A DNA stretch of 5,645 bases from assembly GCA_019232645.1 (NCBI GenBank), contig JAFANO010000232.1, forward strand, positions 1 to 5,645. The letters run 5' to 3'. How positions within the stretch are numbered: the stretch's first letter is position 1; every line of letters starts with the position of its first letter. The notes under the pieces were generated by a model. That model was not told the origin of the DNA. It did not search any database and was given only the letters and a program-made list of their open reading frames with translations. Position numbers and translations under genes: made by a program. Of this stretch, positions 1 to 4,724 are shown in pieces. Origin of the DNA: Planctomycetaceae bacterium (GTDB taxonomy: Bacteria; Planctomycetota; Planctomycetia; Isosphaerales; Isosphaeraceae).

Positions 1-1
1 G

Positions 2-34
2 CCCAACCTCGCGTACGACGCCGGCCCGTCCTGA
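2..34 (+). CDS. Possible 3' end of a plus-strand gene (partial)
   Basis: The second reading frame gives PNLAYDAGPS followed by TGA at 32-34; the rest of the gene would lie left of the window. The support is indirect. A stem-loop begins at base 35, directly after this stop, and a minus-strand gene ends at 86, so the layout fits two convergent genes sharing a terminator. The other two plus frames also stop within the first 70 bases, so the choice of frame is not certain. Ten residues are too few to name a product. Confidence 0.3.
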   Translation, partial: PNLAYDAGPS

Positions 35-80
35 GATGCCGATGAGGCGACTATCAGGGGAGGCTTGACCTCTCGGCGTC
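35..80. terminator. Stem-loop between convergent genes, candidate bidirectional terminator
   Basis: GATGCCGA at 35-42 pairs with TCGGCGTC at 73-80 (one position is a G-U wobble in RNA). The stem continues inward, after a one-base bulge at 43, with GAGG at 44-47 against CCTC at 69-72. This gives 12 pairs around a 21-base loop. The structure fills the gap between the plus-strand stop (32-34) and the minus-strand stop (86-88). There is no run of T on either side, so it is not a classic intrinsic terminator; it could act with Rho or protect mRNA 3' ends. Confidence 0.4.
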
Positions 81-85
81 CGGGA

Positions 86-592
86 TCAGCCCTCGGGCTT
101 CTTGACGGACGCAACCAGGGGACGGAGGACGGCGAGCATGGTGTTGAGGTGCGCCAGCCGGGGGCCGAACCGATCGACGAAGTCGGTCAGCGCGAACTCG
201 CCGTCGATGAGGTTCTCGTGATTCTCCTGGACATAGGAGGCGAGCTCGCCCATCAGCGCGGCATGCACCTGCTCGAGGTTGGTCAGCGTCTCGCGACAGT
301 TCTCGAGCACGTACTCATGCCCGCTTTGCCAGCGTTCGAGCTCCGCCACCTGGCGGGCCCGCTGCTCGCGGCTGACTTGGGCGGCCTCGCGCGCCAGCTC
401 AAGCTGCTGCCGCTGAAGCTCGAGGCTCTGCCGCTGGACCTCGAGGGTCTGGTTCTGGAGGTTCACGAGGTAGTGCAGCAACGCCACGGGGTCGTTGTAG
501 TTGGGGGCGACCTGCGACGGTCCCTGCCCCGTCGGGGAAACTTCCATCCGATACGTCCAAAGTGGCGACGATGGGTTCTCGCGTGATGGCAC
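86..592 (-). CDS. Hypothetical coiled-coil protein, 168 aa
   Basis: I do not recognise a named family. The product is a soluble, mostly helical protein with no signal peptide or membrane segment. Counting from the GTG at 590-592, residues 1-35 are polar and Pro-rich. Residues about 38-90 form a coiled coil with a clear seven-residue repeat, LEVQRQS-LELQRQQ-LELAREA, with leucines at 50, 57 and 64. A second helical part with the sequence ENCRETLTNLEQVH follows, and the protein ends in KKPEG. The GTG start is chosen because AAGGAGGT, a perfect anti-16S match, lies four bases upstream at 597-604. Other options are a TTG at 668-670 (194 aa) and an ATG at 545-547 (153 aa, no ribosome site). It lies downstream of nnrD on the same strand with a 188-base gap, so it may have its own promoter. 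The repeat pattern suggests an oligomeric scaffold or regulator; this is inference. Confidence 0.72.
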   Translation of the reverse strand: MPSRENPSSPLWTYRMEVSPTGQGPSQVAPNYNDPVALLHYLVNLQNQTLEVQRQSLELQRQQLELAREAAQVSREQRARQVAELERWQSGHEYVLENCRETLTNLEQVHAALMGELASYVQENHENLIDGEFALTDFVDRFGPRLAHLNTMLAVLRPLVASVKKPEG

Positions 593-596
593 CCCG

Positions 597-604
597 ACCT
601 CCTT
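597..604 (-). promoter_or_regulatory. Strong Shine-Dalgarno that decides the GTG start of the coiled-coil gene
   Basis: The minus strand reads AAGGAGGT, then CGGG, then GTG. The full eight-base match to the 16S 3' end at normal spacing favours translation from the GTG at 590-592 over the in-frame ATG at 545-547 and the TTG at 668-670, neither of which has a comparable site. Confidence 0.6.
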
Positions 605-693
605 CTCTCGGTCCGTGGAGTTCTTTCCCCGTTCTCTCCCCCGCGTCAACGTCGCCTCGATTTGGGTCAAGGGCGTTTGACGCCTGATTGTGA

Positions 694-699
694 ACTATA
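694..699 (-). promoter_or_regulatory. Possible -10 box upstream of the coiled-coil gene
   Basis: The minus strand reads TATAGT (five of six to TATAAT) in a locally AT-richer stretch (685-708) of an otherwise GC-rich gap. No good -35 hexamer sits 16-18 bases upstream, so this is only a candidate. It would give a leader of roughly 95 bases before the GTG at 592. Confidence 0.22.
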
Positions 700-735
700 A
701 CCCAATTCCCCTCCCGAGGACAGGGCAAGAGTTCC

Positions 736-791
736 CGCAATCTTCATCGCACCCACGCGAACCTTGGCAAGGGCGTTCGCCTAAGATTGCG
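736..791 (-). terminator. Nested inverted repeat over the nnrD stop codon, possible mRNA 3'-end structure
   Basis: An outer nine-base pair, CGCAATCTT at 736-744 and AAGATTGCG at 783-791, is perfect. Inside it GCGAAC (757-762) pairs with GTTCGC (775-780), and CTT (763-765) can pair with AAG (769-771). The outer repeat includes the last codons and the TAG of nnrD (781-783). In the nnrD transcript the inner stem comes directly after the stop. No T-tract follows, so a classic intrinsic terminator is unlikely; a 3' stabiliser, a Rho-assisted end or a protein site are alternatives. Confidence 0.4.
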
Positions 792-1653
792 TGAGATGTT
801 CGAACGCGTCGGGCAGGCTGTCGACGATGTCCCCGGCGATCATCCCGATCTCGCCGTTCTGGTCGCGGGCGATGTCCCCGGCCAGGCCGTGGACGTGGAC
901 GCCGAGCTGTGCGGCCTCGAACGGCGGGAGCTTCTGGCCGATCAGCGCGGCGATCACGCCGGTCAACACGTCGCCCGACCCGCCGGTGGCCATGCCGGGG
1001 TTGCCGGTCGTGTTGACGTAGACCCTCCGGCCGTCGGTCACGACGGTCCTCGCCCCCTTCAGGACGACGATCAGATGATCGGCCTGAGCCAGGGCGACGG
1101 CGTGGGTCTCGCGGTCGCCCTGGATCTCGGCCGTGGAGCGGCCGATCAGCCGGGCGAACTCGCCGGGGTGGGGGGTGATGATCAGCGGGCGCCTCAGCTT
1201 CGACAGGATGTCGGTCTGTTCGGCCAGGGCGTTCAGGGCGTCGGCGTCGAGGACGGTGGGGACCTCGACCGATTCGACGACCCAGCGGACCAGCTCCCGG
1301 ATCGACCCGGCCCGACCGAGGCCTGGGCCGATGGCCAGGACGTCGGCCGCTTCGAGCAGCGTGCTCAGCGCCTGTCGCGCCGGCTCGAACCTGAGGGCGC
1401 CGTGCTCGTCGTTCTCGAGCGGGTAGGTCATGTAGCTCGGCTCGAAGCTGGCGACGGTCGGCTGGACCTCCGCGGGGGACGCGACCCGCACCAGCCCCGC
1501 GCCCGAGCGCAGCGCCGCGGCGCCGGCGAGCGCCGCGGCCCCCGCCATGCCGCGCCCGCCGGCCAGCACGAGCACTGAGCCGTAGAGTCCCTTGTGGCTA
1601 TCGGCCGGCCGCCGAGGGAGCGTCGGGAGCGTTTCGATGCGTTCCAGTGCCAT
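781..1653 (-). CDS. nnrD: ADP/ATP-dependent NAD(P)H-hydrate dehydratase (NnrD, YjeF C-terminal type)
   Basis: Known role of the family: it dehydrates the S form of damaged NAD(P)HX back to NAD(P)H using ADP or ATP, a cytoplasmic metabolite-repair step. The 290 residues cover the whole ribokinase-like domain. Visible motifs are HKGLYGSVLVLAGG at 20-33, AIGPGLG at 107-113, LDADALNAL at 135-143, TPHPGE at 160-165, VLKG at 197-200 and NPGMATGGSGDVLTG at 218-232, where Asp228 of GSGD is the expected catalytic residue. HVHGLAGD at 253-260 is also typical. The ATG at 1651-1653 has GGAGG five bases upstream. The epimerase half (NnrE, YjeF N-terminal), often fused to this domain, is absent, so the epimerase, if present, is encoded elsewhere. 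The gene begins inside the 3' end of larB with a 56-base overlap in another frame, which implies translational coupling. Confidence 0.95.
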   Translation of the reverse strand: MALERIETLPTLPRRPADSHKGLYGSVLVLAGGRGMAGAAALAGAAALRSGAGLVRVASPAEVQPTVASFEPSYMTYPLENDEHGALRFEPARQALSTLLEAADVLAIGPGLGRAGSIRELVRWVVESVEVPTVLDADALNALAEQTDILSKLRRPLIITPHPGEFARLIGRSTAEIQGDRETHAVALAQADHLIVVLKGARTVVTDGRRVYVNTTGNPGMATGGSGDVLTGVIAALIGQKLPPFEAAQLGVHVHGLAGDIARDQNGEIGMIAGDIVDSLPDAFEHLTQS

Positions 1654-2458
1654 GAGGTCCTCCGCTCGAGGGGGCGTCGCCCCGGGCCGACTGCCGGGCC
1701 TGGCCGGCCCGCCGCGCGATCAGGCCCGCGACGTGGCCGCCGTTGAAGCCCGCGTCGATGTTGACCACCACCACGTTCGAGGCGCAGCTGTTGAGCATCC
1801 CCAGCAGCGCGGCGATCCCGCCGAAGCTGGCGCCGTAGCCGATGCTCGTGGGCACGGCGACCACCGGACAATCCACCAGCCCGCCGACGACGCTCGGCAG
1901 GGCCCCTTCCATGCCCGCGACCACCACGACCGCGTCGGCCCCCTCCAGCGCCGGCAGCCGGTACAGCAGCCGGTGCAGCCCGGCCACGCCGACGTCGGCC
2001 ACCAGCGCGACCTCGCAGTTCCAGGCTTCTGCCGTGACGCGCGCCTCCTCGGCCACGGGCAGGTCGCTCGTGCCCGCGGTCACGATGGCCACCTTGCCCA
2101 GCTTCGGCCCGGGGTCGTGCAGCCCCCGGATCCGGAAGGTCCGCCCCAGCGCGTTGTGCTCCCCCTCGGGGAAGACGGACGCCAGTTGCTCCCCCGCCGA
2201 TGGCTCGACCCGGGTGACCAGCCCCCCCTGGCCGTGCTTGAGCATGACGCGGAGGATGCCCTCGATCTGCCCGGGGCCCTTCCCCTGCCCGAAGATCACT
2301 TCGGGGAACCCGCAGCGGACGCCCCGGTGCAGGTCGACTGTGGCGAACTCCCCCGCGGCCTCGAATGGGCTGATCCGGATCTTCTGCACCGCCTCGGCGG
2401 GCGCGACCCACCCCCGCCGGACCGACTCCAGCAACTGCGTCAGCTCGTGCGAATCCAT
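1598..2458 (-). CDS. larB: Nickel pincer cofactor biosynthesis protein LarB
   Basis: Known role: LarB is a PurE-like enzyme that carboxylates the pyridinium ring of nicotinic acid adenine dinucleotide and cleaves the phosphoanhydride. It is the first step to the nickel-pincer nucleotide used by lactate racemase and other LarA-type enzymes; LarE and LarC act afterwards. The family signature is nearly complete in these 286 residues. It includes VDLHRGVRCGFPEVIFGQGK (41-60), AGTSDLPVAEEA (128-139), DVGVAGLHRLL (155-165), AGMEGALPSVVGGLVD (181-196), PTSIGYGASFGG (203-214) and MLNSCA with Cys225, the position expected to hold the pyridine adduct. VVNIDAGFNGG follows at 231-241. Residues from about 251 form an Ala/Arg/Gly/Pro tail that I do not know from other LarB proteins. 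The ATG at 2456-2458 fits the usual family start; the frame stays open upstream to about 3478, but that part has no LarB features. No larA, larC or larE is in the window. Confidence 0.93.
   Translation of the reverse strand: MDSHELTQLLESVRRGWVAPAEAVQKIRISPFEAAGEFATVDLHRGVRCGFPEVIFGQGKGPGQIEGILRVMLKHGQGGLVTRVEPSAGEQLASVFPEGEHNALGRTFRIRGLHDPGPKLGKVAIVTAGTSDLPVAEEARVTAEAWNCEVALVADVGVAGLHRLLYRLPALEGADAVVVVAGMEGALPSVVGGLVDCPVVAVPTSIGYGASFGGIAALLGMLNSCASNVVVVNIDAGFNGGHVAGLIARRAGQARQSARGDAPSSGGPHGTGTHRNAPDAPSAAGR
1658..1663 (-). promoter_or_regulatory. Shine-Dalgarno of nnrD inside larB
   Basis: The minus strand reads GGAGGA, then CCTC, then the ATG of nnrD. The site lies within larB codons, so ribosomes finishing larB pass over it; this fits coupled translation of the two genes. 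Confidence 0.65.
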
Positions 2459-2662
2459 CTCGGCGTCCCGACCCTCGAGTACGGGGCCGATTCCCCCGTC
2501 TTGGTGCTTCCCCTCTCTCTTGTAACCCGCCCCCGATCGATCTGCAACAGCAGGCCTTACTTCGCCCCCACGTCGTGACCTCCCCGAGCCTTCGATTCGC
2601 GGCTTGCCGGCTCGGAGCGATGCGTCGAGGACGGCCTGACGAACACGGGAGACCTCAACCGC
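2459..2662. other. Divergent intergenic region between larB and the DUF2135-like gene
   Basis: This gap should carry the larB promoter (leftward) and any promoter for the rightward gene. I found no convincing paired -35/-10 boxes on either strand. A modest stem, CCGAGCC at 2584-2590 with GGCTCGG at 2609-2615, is visible. The frame of the plus-strand gene stays open upstream to 2579, just after a TGA at 2576-2578, so part of this gap may be remnant coding sequence. Confidence 0.4.
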
Positions 2663-3256
2663 ATGGACACCATGCCCGAGCCCGATGCCGCCCCGCCGCC
2701 CGACCCCGTCATGTCGTCGATCCGACGGGCCGACGTCGCGGCGCTCGAGCCCACGGTCGGCATCAATCTCTCGGGGGCGAGCCAGGCCGGCGCCGACGGC
2801 GGTATCGCCTCGAACAACCGGGGCGTGGACAGCGGCCATGGCTTCGGGCTGGCCCGGTTCGGCTCGGGAGCCGAGAAGATCCGGGGTGTCGAGGTCAAGG
2901 TCGGAGACCCGCAGTTCACGCTGATCTGGGACACCGAGGGCAAGCCCGGCTTCGGCGGCGAGCTCGATGTCGATAATCCCAAGGGATACGGACCCGAGAA
3001 TATCTACTGGCTCGGGGAGGACGGCTCGGGAGAGAAGGGGCCGGGGCCGCCCGGCGAGTACAAGGGGTTCGTCGTCTGCTGGAGAGGGTTCGGCTGCGTG
3101 CCCAAGCCCACCCATTGGAAGGTCCGGATCAAGCATGATGGCAAGCTGACCGTCGCCAACGGCAAGCTCCGGGCCCTCAATGAACAGAGTAAGGTCTACA
3201 CCCTGCTCGCCAAACCCCAAACTGAGATCGCCGTTGATACCAAAGAGACCAACTGA
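2663..3256 (+). CDS. DUF2135/YfaP-like beta-domain protein, probably truncated
   Basis: The 197-residue product has a Pro/Ala-rich start (1-16), a Gly-rich linker (about 33-75) and a domain from about 77 to 182. It contains VEVKVGDPQFTLIWDTE (76-92), GGELDVDN (98-105), GYGPENIYW (108-116), PPGEYKGFV (129-137) and PTHWKVRIKHDGK (149-161). This order resembles DUF2135/YfaP-like domains, which are usually in exported or envelope proteins of unknown role. Two things are odd. There is no signal peptide or membrane anchor, and the strand DLDLHV...PGG...IYW that normally follows the IW-D motif appears to be missing between residues 92 and 98. CWRGFGC at 139-145 looks altered where a Tyr/Gly-rich run would be expected. 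The ATG at 2663 has only a distant GGAGA upstream; an ATG at 2711 is possible. A functional short protein remains an option. Confidence 0.55.
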   Translation: MDTMPEPDAAPPPDPVMSSIRRADVAALEPTVGINLSGASQAGADGGIASNNRGVDSGHGFGLARFGSGAEKIRGVEVKVGDPQFTLIWDTEGKPGFGGELDVDNPKGYGPENIYWLGEDGSGEKGPGPPGEYKGFVVCWRGFGCVPKPTHWKVRIKHDGKLTVANGKLRALNEQSKVYTLLAKPQTEIAVDTKETN

Positions 3257-3264
3257 TACCGGCT

Positions 3265-3364
3265 CCAAGAATTTTGTGCACCGATCTACTGATTTGAAAT
3301 TTGAGTGATTTGAAATTTGAAATCTCAAATTGTGAGATCTGAACAAAGTGCACAAAATGTCTGG
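3265..3364. repeat. AT-rich island with terminal inverted repeats and internal direct repeats
   Basis: ATTTTGTGCAC at 3271-3281 is perfectly inverted as GTGCACAAAAT at 3348-3358; extended outward, 3265-3281 and 3348-3364 match at 14 of 17 positions. Between them TGATTTGAAATTTGA occurs twice, at 3290-3304 and 3306-3320, with a 16-base period. AATTTGA (3314-3320) pairs with TCAAATT (3325-3331), and ATCTCA (3322-3327) with TGAGAT (3333-3338). The base composition differs sharply from all neighbours. It could be a small non-autonomous element (MITE-like), a dispersed repeat or a protein-binding region. No target duplication is evident and no transposase is nearby. Confidence 0.6.
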
Positions 3365-3427
3365 AATGCGTATGAGCCGCCGAGGCATCGATCCCAGGTC
3401 CTCTCGGGCTGCCGGAACCGGCTTCAA

Positions 3428-3475
3428 AACACGAGGGCGCCAACGACCCGCCAGGTTCGCCGGCGCCCTCGTGTT
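3428..3475 (-). terminator. Rho-independent terminator of the envelope gene cluster
   Basis: AACACGAGGGCGCC at 3428-3441 and GGCGCCCTCGTGTT at 3462-3475 form a perfect 14-bp GC-rich stem with a 20-base loop. Read on the minus strand the stem ends in GTGTTTTG, a short T-run as expected for an intrinsic terminator; on the plus strand the stem is followed by CAACC. It lies 26 bases after the last stop codon (3502-3504) of the minus-strand cluster, so it most likely ends that transcript. It may also block read-through from the convergent gene ending at 3256. Confidence 0.75.
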
Positions 3476-3501
3476 CAACCCCGAAATCGCTGTCAGATCT
3501 T

Positions 3502-3594
3502 TTATTCGGATTTTTCGCCGTCCGGCTTGATCGAAATCGTGATCGGGATGGGTCGCGCGCGACGCCGCTGATCATTCCAAATCCCCTGAGACAT
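3502..3594 (-). CDS. Candidate 30-residue small protein or post-stop extension of the lipoprotein gene
   Basis: The frame starts with ATG at 3592-3594 and ends with TAA at 3502-3504. It reads MSQGIWNDQRRRARP and then IPITISIKPDGEKSE. The end, with isoleucines at every second position (16, 18, 20, 22) and then a KPDG turn, looks like a beta strand rather than random translation; 20 of 30 codons end in G or C. No Shine-Dalgarno is seen; a TTG at 3622-3624 is another possible start. It lies in the same frame as the lipoprotein gene, with no stop between that gene's TGA (3643-3645) and this TAA, and directly before the terminator. It may be a real small gene, a read-through tail, or the end of a gene split by a nonsense mutation. 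Confidence 0.35.
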   Translation of the reverse strand: MSQGIWNDQRRRARPIPITISIKPDGEKSE

Positions 3595-3642
3595 CGAGTC
3601 CGGGGGCGCTCTCGGCCGTCGCAAGATGCCGAGGCCGCGCGA

Positions 3643-4218
3643 TCAACGGATCCTCGTCGGGGAGGGCTCGGTGACGCCCCGGGCGACGGGGAGCCAGCGA
3701 TTCGGGTCGTCGAAGCGACTCTGAGGTCCGTAGGAGTCGCGCTCCGGGGCAGTTCGGTCCTGCTCCTCGTCGTCGGCCGCCGGCGGCGTGGAATCGATCT
3801 GGCCTGGGATCTGGACCGAGGGGGGCTTGCGCCGTTTCCGGAGCGTCTGGCCGGCGGGCCGGGCGGGCCCGGGGTCGCTCGGTTCCTCCCGCTCGCGGGG
3901 CGAGTTCGAGGCGCGGGCCTGGTCGGTTTCCAACCCGCGCCTCCTCAACAGGTCCTTCGCGTCGTCGAGCCGCGCGGCGAGGTCGCCATTGACCGACTCC
4001 TCCTGGACCAGGCGATTCTCGATCTCCCGGTTCTCGGACTGGAGCTTGTCGACCTCCTGGCGGAGCTGGCTGTTCTCCTGCTCGAGGTGGCTGACGCTGG
4101 CCTTGAGCGTCCCCATCGACAGGCGGTATCCGGAGAACGGGCCAGGTTGAGCGCAGCCGGAGAGCAGGCCGGAGGCGGCCAGGAGGGCGACGATCTTGGC
4201 GGGGTGGCCGGTCAACAT
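3643..4218 (-). CDS. Coiled-coil lipoprotein, 191 aa
   Basis: I recognise no named family. The N-terminus is a lipoprotein signal: positive and polar MLTGHPAK, a hydrophobic stretch (9-19) and the lipobox L19-S-G-C22, so the mature protein should be lipidated at Cys22 and anchored in a membrane. Residues about 35-90 form a regular coiled coil: one core position holds L38, L45, L52, L59, I66 and L80 (Glu at 73), the other V42, N49, V56, N63, L70, N77 and L84. From about 97 on it is Pro/Arg/Glu-rich and probably disordered, ending in PSPTRIR. The ATG at 4216-4218 is chosen because the signal peptide begins there; AAGG lies seven bases upstream. The frame is open further upstream but without protein-like sequence. 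It follows the lapA-like gene after 53 bases, in the same cluster. A structural or tethering envelope role is inference. Confidence 0.85.
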   Translation of the reverse strand: MLTGHPAKIVALLAASGLLSGCAQPGPFSGYRLSMGTLKASVSHLEQENSQLRQEVDKLQSENREIENRLVQEESVNGDLAARLDDAKDLLRRRGLETDQARASNSPREREEPSDPGPARPAGQTLRKRRKPPSVQIPGQIDSTPPAADDEEQDRTAPERDSYGPQSRFDDPNRWLPVARGVTEPSPTRIR

Positions 4219-4271
4219 GGCGGGACCTTGCCGCTCTCGGCACGGTGGGGTGGGTTCAGGAAACGTCCGAT

Positions 4272-4652
4272 TCAGGACGAAGGCACGTTGGGAAAGCCTT
4301 CGGTCGCCTTCGAGGCATAGTCGGGTGGCGGGCGGTCCTCGGGGATCGCCGACGGCCGATCCTCGTCGTCGTCCCGGCCATCGGCCCCGCCGCGGCGCCG
4401 TCGCAGCGCGAGGAACAGGGTCATTGTCAGCGCCGTCGTGAGCGACCCGACCAGCGCGCTCAGCAAGATCACCAGGCCCGTCGTGCTCGTCAGGCTCCCC
4501 AGCCCGAAGGGGAACGAGACCGTCACGGGCGCACTGTTGACCCAGATGAACCAGAGCAGCAGGCCCAGGACTATCGCCACGGCGATCAGCCGGCGGTAGA
4601 CCCAGAAATTCTTCACGACGGAGGGCCTGCGCCGTTTGTAGGGGGATGACAT
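4272..4652 (-). CDS. LapA-domain (DUF1049) inner-membrane protein
   Basis: The 126-residue protein has the layout of the lipopolysaccharide assembly protein A domain family: a basic cytoplasmic start (KRRR at 6-9), a first membrane helix (about 21-38), the short loop NSAPVTVSFPFG (39-50) with the family's Asn-x-x-Pro-Val pattern, a second membrane helix (about 58-83) and a basic stop RRRR (84-87). A charged tail of about 40 residues follows (DGRDDDEDRP and Pro-rich sequence), probably cytoplasmic and disordered. In gammaproteobacteria LapA works with LapB in controlling lipopolysaccharide synthesis; in other phyla the domain's role is not established, so I give no gene symbol. The ATG at 4650-4652 has GAGG seven bases upstream. 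It is 72 bases downstream of the prepilin peptidase gene and 53 bases upstream of the lipoprotein gene, all on one strand, so the three are probably co-transcribed. Confidence 0.85.
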   Translation of the reverse strand: MSSPYKRRRPSVVKNFWVYRRLIAVAIVLGLLLWFIWVNSAPVTVSFPFGLGSLTSTTGLVILLSALVGSLTTALTMTLFLALRRRRGGADGRDDDEDRPSAIPEDRPPPDYASKATEGFPNVPSS

Positions 4653-4724
4653 CGGAATACCTCGATCCTCCGGAGCTTCCGTTCGATCCGGTTGCTTGCG
4701 CGGCCTGACCCCCGGCCATGGAGG

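Noticed and set aside
672..684. Small hairpin GGCGT-TTG-ACGCC upstream of the coiled-coil gene
   Set aside because: A five-base stem without a T-tract; too weak to call a terminator or attenuator.
787..1578. Long plus-strand open frame of 263 codons antisense to nnrD
   Set aside because: It mirrors the codon pattern of nnrD, has no domain-like sequence, and such frames are expected by chance at this GC content.
1428..2411. Minus-strand 327-codon frame covering larB in another register
   Set aside because: It is extremely Arg/Gly-rich, low-complexity translation overlapping the well-supported larB and nnrD.
1592..2578. Plus-strand 328-codon frame antisense to larB
   Set aside because: No recognisable motifs, Pro/Arg/His-rich composition typical of a shadow frame; larB on the other strand has nearly all family signatures.
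3290..3320. Two 15-base direct repeats considered as the start of a CRISPR array
   Set aside because: Only two copies with a one-base spacer and no cas genes; better explained as a simple AT-rich repeat.
3370..3425. tRNA-like segment, including GGGATCGATGCC on the minus strand resembling a T-arm
   Set aside because: No matching acceptor, anticodon or D arms could be built around it.
2459..3478. Extension of the larB frame to an upstream start, giving a 626-residue protein
   Set aside because: The added 340 residues run antisense through the DUF2135-like gene and the AT-rich repeat and show no LarB or other domain; family length and motifs fit the ATG at 2456-2458.
4668..4675. CTCCGGAG palindrome between the prepilin peptidase and LapA-domain genes
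   Set aside because: Eight bases is within chance in GC-rich DNA, and there is no T-run or second copy to suggest a terminator or operator.
4219..4719. Upstream extension of the lipoprotein frame to a start at 4719
   Set aside because: It would bury the signal peptide and lipobox inside the protein and run through the LapA-domain gene in another register.
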